Shown here piece by piece: positions 56,932 to 64,000 of a DNA stretch of 64,000 nt (the stretch's first letter is position 1; each line of letters starts with the position of its first letter). This DNA is from Axinella damicornis (taxonomy: Eukaryota > Porifera > Demospongiae > Axinellida > Axinellidae). The stretch covers positions 1,377,978 to 1,441,977 of the forward strand of contig OZ007509.1 in assembly GCA_963931865.1 (NCBI GenBank), read 5' to 3'. The notes beneath the pieces are model-generated. The model was not told the DNA's origin and searched no databases. It saw only the letters and a list, made by a program, of their open reading frames with translations. The position numbers and the translations under genes are program-made.

Positions 56932-59900
56932 ATGCAGTCTCCATGGATACAGTGTTGTACACCACTGGGCCTCACTGCCATGGTACTCTGCAGCTACTGG
57001 ATGGTACTAGCTGGAGGCCAGACTTGCTCTCTCTCAGGTAATTTCATGTTTCCTATAGTGGCAACAAACTCTATATATCATCACAACCTCAAAATGTGCA
57101 TACTGTTGTGGGTCGTATTTATTCCATGCAGCTGTTCAATTTCATATTTCCATGATTCACTTTTCTGGACCTCACTCTACTTGCTTTTTCATACGAGCAT
57201 GAAAGTGTTTCCACAATTCTATTTTTATGACAACTAGCTTCATGCATTCACCATCATGGGTGTGTATAGTGTCTTAATTTTCACTTCATACTATTAGCTA
57301 CTGTGAGTGTAAGGATGAGGATGTTTGCAGACCCAATAGCTATCAGATTCTGATTTTATACTGCAACCACATTCTCCATCATCCATGCAGCTGCTGACTT
57401 TTCTGTTACTGTGAGTGCTGAGAGAGTGTATGGCCCAACTCCTGGTGCTAGAGTGACCTGGAACACAACAGTACCACCTGAGTGTGTGGCATCTGTCACA
57501 GTGGAGTTCAGAACTAGTAGCAGTGGGAGTGTAGTGAGATCCTACACAACTACCAATACATCAGAGACTGAGGTCATTCAGACTGGTCTCCAGTGCAATA
57601 CAACCTACTACATCAGAGTGGTGGTTACTGGAGTAGCCTCACCTGGTACAGTGGAGAGCAACCAAGTGCAAGTGCTTATTGGAGGTAAAGTCAAACTCAC
57701 TCTGTACTGTACAATTGTGTTGTGTATGCAATTAATTGTTACAGCAACTTTACTGAATGGTGTTATGACATATCACAGATATACCGGCCCCACTCAGAGT
57801 GAGAGCTGAAGCCACTGCAGACAACACAAGTATCAGAGTGTTGTGGGAGTGGTCACGTCAGGGTCTGCTCATGTGTCTTGACAGCGTTAGAGTTGACTAC
57901 CAACCTGAGGGAGGCTCTCTGATGATGTACACAGTGGACAGTGCAACAGCAACCAATGCCACCTTGTCCAACCTCCCGTGCAACACACAGTACACCATCA
58001 GTGTTTTTGCCAGTGATGGTATGACTGGTAAAAGGACTCTCACCACAGTAGTGTCCCTACCAGCAAGAGGTATTGTAGCAGCTGATGGACACTTATTTTT
58101 GCCACATAGTATACACATTACTCTGTATCCCTCCAGCCCCTCCCACTCCCACTGAGGTCACTGTTCAGGTCATGAATGCCTCTAGTGTTAGGGTAGCATG
58201 GCAGTGGACTAGTTCAGGTCCAGCTCCCAGCTGCTTCAGCACCACCCGTGTGACCTACAGGCATCCTGAGGGAGGTGGTGAGTCCTCCCTGCAGCTCAAG
58301 AACTCATCAGCAACTGAGACCATCCTCCCTGATGTCCAGCCCACCACATGCTACACCATCACTGTGGTGGCCACTGCTGGAAAGCACAGGAGAGAGAGTG
58401 TTACAACAGCAGTGCTACGAGGTATGACCAGCACATTACTATATACGCTCATGCACTATACATATAATTTTGGTCTCTATCATGCACTGCAGGACCACAG
58501 AATCTCTCAGCAGCTGTGCTGTCCCCTACCTCAGTGTATTTGACATGGATGACTCCCTGTGTCAATGACACACAGCAATACCATATATACTACAGGGGGA
58601 CATGTGGGACCTATGTTGATGAGGGCAGTGATACAAATCGTACTGAGTACACATTTGATGAACTCCAAGAAGGCATCAACTACACTTTCACTGTCAACCA
58701 GACTGGGTTTGGAAGAGGCAGAGATTTATCTACTGGCCCAGTGTATGCAATGACACTCAGAGCTGGTATGTGTGGTGGTGAAAGTGCCAATTTGTGGTAT
58801 AGCAAAATCAACATTTTGCACAATCAGTCCCCTCAGGAGCTCCACAGTCGCTGGAGGTCACATTTGTACAACCGTCAGAAGTATTCCTCAGCTGGACAGA
58901 AGTCCCTTGTGTTCAACAAAATGGACCAATCACTGGCTATGCTGTGCGGTACTATGCAACCTGTGGTCCTGACAGAGATGAGCAGCAGAACAAGTCAGTA
59001 GTGACAACAGGAAGCATCATTGATGGTCTTACTCCAAACACTGAGTATGCTTTCCAAGTGGCAGCAGTGAACACCAATGGAACTGGCCCATTCAGTGAAT
59101 CCATCACACTGGGAGGTAAGTGATGGATGTTAGCCGTACATGCCACCCCAAACGATTGATGCTTCTCTTTCTGTATACACAGGAGCTCCACAGTTGATGA
59201 TGGTCAGTCCAGTAAACTCCACCACCATGACTGTCTCCTGGAGTGAGGTTCAGTGCTTCAATGGAAGTGGAGCAGTCACCCACTACCTTGTGCAGTATCA
59301 TTCCATGTGTGGTGCTGTGCAGAATGTAACAACTGATGGTACAGTTCAAAGTATTTCAGGCCTCACTCCAAACATTGCTGTGTACACATTCCGAGTGGCA
59401 GCTATTGGTACTAATGGGGTGACAGGACCGTACAGCAATCCTGCAAATACATCAGTACCAGGCAAGTGCTAAAATGTAATGCAAATTTCATTTCATTTAC
59501 GTAATAATTGACTCAAGATTGTATTGATTGCAGGTGCAACACCCATGTGTCCAGGTAAAACGTTTCTTGCTCATGTAATTCTGCTAGCTAGCTACGGTAT
59601 CTCAAGAAGGCACTACAGACATTAAATGCCAAGTATCGAGAAGTATAACCTCATGCTCCTTGTGATCTGGCCGGTTGGAAACAAGCAAGCTGGAGCATTT
59701 CATATTGAATTCTTGCATTGCCTTTAAGTTAGCCGAGATATGGGAGCCTACATTTAACCAAGTTTCCAGGTCTCTTATTGCTTGTGTTGCAAATTAGCCC
59801 AGGTGGTTCACAGACATTATTATTTTGGCAAGCACTCAAGCAGGAAGTGCAATAGTCTCATGGATTCATGCGCTGAAATGTGTTGTTGAAGTGCATGGAT

Positions 59901-62900
59901 TGAGGTTAAGACTGATCTTATTTTTGGGATGTCAGCTAATAAACCTGTCTGTATGTGTGCAGATGGGCTTAGTTCATCCACTGATCCTGGAACCACTAGG
60001 CCATCCACTGATCCTGGAGCCACCAGGCCATCCACTGACCCTGGAGCCACCAGGTCATCCACTGACCCTGGAGCCACCAGGTCATCCACTGATCCTGGAG
60101 TCACCAGGTCATCCACTGACCCTGGAGCTACCAGGTCATCCACTGACCCTGGAGCCACCGGGTCATCCACTGACCCTGGAGTCACTGGGTCATCCACTGA
60201 CCCTGGAGCCACCAGGTCATTCACTGACCCTGGAGCCAGGCCATCATTGGACCCTGGCTTGCTGGCAGGAGTTTCTTTGGTTCTCGTTCTGCTGATGCTT
60301 GCAGCAGCCTGCATTGTCACCCTCATTATCTGGTGGAGGTAAGACTTTGTCAAGTGCATGTTTAAGTACTTTTCAGAGTATTCCACACTCTATTTATGGT
60401 AGCTACTCCAGTGTATGGCTTTCCTCTAGCAGAAGAAAAGGAAAGGGCATGAAGGTCACTGCAGTGGAATTGCCTGAAATACCAGATACTGACAGCACAG
60501 TAGAACAGGATACAGCTACAGCTGTTGACAACATCTACTGTGAGCGAATTCCGAGTGAGTTAATGTATTGCATCGCTTATCATGGGCATTCACATGAAAT
60601 TGTTGTTCTGAGCAACTATACAAGTCCAAGCACAAAGGCAAACTACAGCTGTATCCCATTGTTATCACCGCGATGACATCATGCACTCTTGTGCAAAATT
60701 ACAGCCTACAGAAAGCCTGTACTCATTGGCAGAGATTCAAGGCCTTATCAAGGTTTGAACTGACAGGTGTCCTCTCAGGGCTGCAAATGAGCAAACAAGA
60801 GCGGCAAGTGCTTGGTCATTGCAGTCTAGTACATTGCAGTATGGCAGTTGGCACTTGCAAGCGGGGTGTAATATTATTAATTCTGATGATAAGTGTGCCT
60901 GAGCAGTTTGTGAGTGCATTTATAGCTATAGTCTTTACAGTATGAATTAGCAGTGTTGTAAATTGCAGACTCACTTTATGAGCAGTGTTGCAATAACTAC
61001 ATTACCAACACCCACACAGCCTCCCCACCGACCATTGTGGATTACCAGCAGATGGCACTGTCTTTGGAGGGGGAGCAGGTCACCCTGACAGTGAAGATTG
61101 CTGGCAGCCCCACCCCCACTATCACATGGCTCTTCAATGGGAAGAAGGTGAAGGATGACTACTCCACTGAGGTGGGGAAGGATGGATCACTGACTCTCAC
61201 GTGTGTGGAGCTGAAGCATGCTGGCACCTACACTTTCAGTGTCAGCAACAGTGTGGGCAGTGTGGAGGGGTGCACCAAACTGGTCGTCCACACTGAGGAT
61301 GAGGACTGTACCAGTGCACCCAAAGTCGAGAGCAACCCAGTTGCTAAGGAAACGTTTGGAGAGTATGTTTCCAGCCTTCATACACACAACAACACTGCTT
61401 TCTTTTCACAATATCAGGTAATAAAATTAAGCACCTCCACACACACACACAACAGTGAATTGTCCTCGATCCGCTATAGACCTTGCCCTCTGGGGAAGAA
61501 GGCCATCAGGTGACCATAGGCATTGCCTCATCAAACAGGCTCCTGAATCGATTCAGAAACATCACAGCTTGTGAGCCAAGTTATTTGTGTTTACTGTAAT
61601 AGCTAATTAATTTTATTAAGAGATGTGGTTACACTTTTGTGATAGATGACCATTATCGTGTTGTTTTGGAGCCCATCTCTGGAAGAGTGAATTGTGAACA
61701 CGAATACATCAACGCCTCCTACATAGATGTAAGATCCTCTACACAATAGCTATACAATATGTATATATCAAGTACTACATCCGACACACAGGGCTATTCT
61801 CAATGCAGGAAGTACATTGCCACCCAGGGTGAGCTAGTAATAATCTCGGTGGTATGCATTGAAGTATTGACACAAACCTTTGCAGGTCCCCTCCCAAACA
61901 CTGTCACTGACTTCTGGTGGCTGGTGTGGCAGGAGAGGATCCATGTAGTTGCCATGGTAACTAGTGTTGTGGAGGAGGGACAGCAGAAGTGTGAGCAGTA
62001 CTGGCCCAGCCAGGAGACCCAGGAGTACGGTCCATTCAAAGTCACCCTCACAGACCAGCAGGTGTTTGCAGACTACACCATCCGACAGCTGCTTGTTGCT
62101 GTGAGTGTTGTGGCAGTCCTCACATTTATATCTGTATTTATATTAAGGCAGTTTGACTGCAAGATTACACTAGTCTTGTCAGCTGCAGCCCACTTGAGTG
62201 GTAACTTGCGTACTAGCCATGCCTGTTTGGTCTTCTGCTCCCACAGTGTGACCAGGGTGGGAGGACTCCACTGAAGGTGACCCAGTTCCACTTTACTTCC
62301 TGGCCAGACCACGGTGTTCCAGAGTATGCTGGGCCAACCCTCAACTACCTCCGTCGGATGAAGGCCCAGGTGAAGCCCTCCAGAGGATCTATACTGGTTC
62401 ACTGCAGGTCAGATAGAAATGGATTTACTGCATGTGGGCTGGATAGGAGTAGAAGTGTGGTGTGCCCAGTCTTTGTGAATGGTGTGTGCGGGTTGGGTCC
62501 AAGACATGAATGGCTCATCAAGGCGGTGTCTGTCTCCCTGCAGTGCTGGTGTTGGGAGGACTGGCACACTGATTGCCATTGACACAGCTCTGGAGCAGGC
62601 TGCTCAGGAGGATGTGGTGGACATCCCTGCCACTGTCACCAAGATGAGGAGGCAGCGCATGAAGATGGTCCAATCACCAGTGAGCAGCTACAAAAGAATT
62701 GATGGGGTGATAAATAGTTTTGAGTTCACATCACTTGGCAACTTTTGTCTCAGTCTGTAGCAGGGTGAAACATGCTGTATAGAGTTTTCACATGCTCATT
62801 ACAGAAGTGTGCACATGTAGGTTTAGCCTTGTTCCCAGGCCGTGTGGCCTGGGAACGAGGCTAATGCAGGTTGTGCCAATATCCCTCTCTGTGACCCAAC

Positions 62901-63627
62901 CAGGAGCAGTATGCGTTCATCCATGATGCTGTTCTGGAGTCCCTAACCTGTGGGGACACCCAGATCCCAGCCTCGGGACTGGTCGGCGCCATTGAGAACC
63001 TGAAGCAGAGAGACAGTGAAACTGGGAGGACAGGATTCGAGACCCAGTTCCATGTATGTCATAACAAGTGGACCTACACATGCTTAGGCTCTGTTGCCTC
63101 GTACTAAAATTCAACAGTTTCAGAGTGCACATAAATATCTGTTTCTACAGGACAAACAAACAGATAACTATTAGCTATTATAATAACATCATCAGGGCCA
63201 CACACTGTTTGTGAGTACACATGTATAACTACATTTGCTGTCAAACAAACAGATGGCTATTAGCTATTGCCACATTATCAGGGCCACCATGCACATGCAC
63301 TGTTTTTGAGTACACATGCACTTTAGCTGTTTATGCATGCAGCACAAACAGGATGGCTATTACAGTGTAGCTATTGCCATCGACCATTTGTCTGTACCAA
63401 CAGGTCCTCAGTCTGGTGACTCCTAAACCTACTGAGGTCATCAGAACCTCCGCCTTCCGCTCCCCTGATGTAAACAGGAGCATGGACTTCCTGCCACGTG
63501 AGACAAAGAAATTGATAATGATAAAATTGGAGCTATAACATTTTTTTTGAACACACATGCAGCTGACACCTGGAGAGTTGTACTGAAGGGCGAGAGTAAT
63601 GACTATATTCACGCCAGCTTTGCACAT
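56932..63627 (+). CDS. Gene 7: receptor-type tyrosine phosphatase, 3' partial
   Basis: Exons: 56932-57037 (signal), FN3 57391-57684, 57779-58069, 58137-58421, 58493-58765, 58837-59115, 59183-59461; 59534-59554 (linker), 59963-60338 (long STDPGAT stalk and helix [20 protein letters not shown]), 60430-60554, 61020-61417 (Ig), 61480-61570, 61646-61728, 61792-61828, 61886-62100, 62247-62407, 62544-62679, 62904-63053, 63404-63497, 63563-63627. The next D2 exon would lie just past the window. D1 is complete: [24 protein letters not shown]. The intron after FN3-6 has a GC donor (CAG-GCAAGT), whereas gene 3 has GT. One change, Arg to Cys, is in the GYSQCRKY exon. Frame is open throughout. Confidence 0.87.
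59970..60245 (+). repeat. 24-bp coding minisatellite in the gene 7 stalk
   Basis: About eleven units of the STDPGAT(R/G) type at 24-bp steps, the longest stalk in the window. Nearly identical units suggest ongoing expansion and contraction. Confidence 0.9.
62824..62863. mobile_element. 40-bp palindromic micro-MITE in gene 7
   Basis: Same element and same intron as in gene 4; left target ATGTAGGTT and right ATGCAGGTT now differ by one base. Arms have drifted slightly (AACAAGG to AACGAGG). Confidence 0.88.
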
Positions 63628-64000
63628 GTGAGAGCAGCATGATCTGTGTCACTGCTTGTACTGAATGCTAAAGATCGTTGTGAGTAGATGTGCAGCACTT
63701 TAGAGCTGACATAATACATGGTGCACTGAAATCTTTGCAGTTTGATCCCGCATTATTATCAATTGGTAGTGGAATCGCAATAGTTAAATACCCCGAACTC
63801 CTATTCAGTGTGCTCTTCACATCTTGTTATAGAATAAAATTAATACAGAGTTACTGTGTTGGTAATACACTTCAACTCGGCCTTCTCCAAGAGGAACTTT
63901 GTCTGGCTGTGATTTATTGACCTGAATCGTAAGGATGATGTAATAGATTTGGATTCTGTTAAGCGCTTTATTGGGGAAGAATATCATCATCGTCCAGATC

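Overview
This is eukaryotic, almost certainly animal, DNA. Genes are split into many short exons by GT-AG introns of roughly 50-700 bp. The encoded proteins are cell-surface receptors built of fibronectin type III (FN3) and immunoglobulin (Ig) modules joined to tandem tyrosine phosphatase (PTP) domains, and introns and spacers are full of eukaryotic transposons. Compact introns, tandem receptor paralogues and abundant TAGCTA-type words would fit a sponge or another early-branching metazoan, but that is a guess; nothing here fixes the species. No rRNA, tRNA, CRISPR or bacterial operon features were seen.

Layout (my labels). Genes 1-4 and 7 lie on the + strand. Gene 1 (2465-9103, 5' end off the window), gene 3 (16730-25642, complete, 25 exons, 1407 aa), gene 4 (27089-34885, complete, 21 exons, 1171 aa) and gene 7 (56932-63627, 3' end off the window) are receptor-type tyrosine phosphatases with the order signal peptide, 3-6 FN3 domains, Ser/Thr/Pro-rich stalk, one membrane helix, an Ig domain on the cytoplasmic side, an active-looking PTP D1 and a D2 whose catalytic Cys is Gly. 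Gene 2 (10348-13368) has the same signal peptide and six FN3 domains, but ends in a membrane helix and a short tyrosine-containing tail without phosphatase. Gene 5 (38768-35992, - strand) is a more distant Ig-FN3x5-TM receptor whose tail shares a motif with gene 2; it carries a frameshift and a stop. Gene 6 (- strand, 56497-38992) is a 5'-truncated phosphatase pseudogene.

Gene 6 has become a transposon sink. Inside it sit a deleted gypsy-type LTR element (40018-45387) that itself contains an inverted-repeat element carrying a chromatin-reader-like exon, a 5'-truncated LINE (46019-48403), a hAT-type MITE (48415-48991), two further short inverted-repeat elements, and a nearly intact gypsy element (50518-55707) with a Mutator-like MITE in its left LTR. 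Target-site duplications are readable for nearly all of them. A TTAA-flanked composite element (14-2420) occupies an intron of gene 1, and a 31-bp minisatellite (about 14405-15212) separates genes 2 and 3.

Functionally the cluster looks like a recently and repeatedly duplicated receptor family: near-identical ectodomains joined either to a phosphatase or to a tyrosine tail, with FN3 modules lost in single copies. This resembles paired-receptor or recognition loci of other animals, but ligand and function are inference. All exon boundaries were read by eye. They are supported by agreement among paralogues and by summed exon lengths that keep frame (genes 2, 3 and 4 each give an exact multiple of three).
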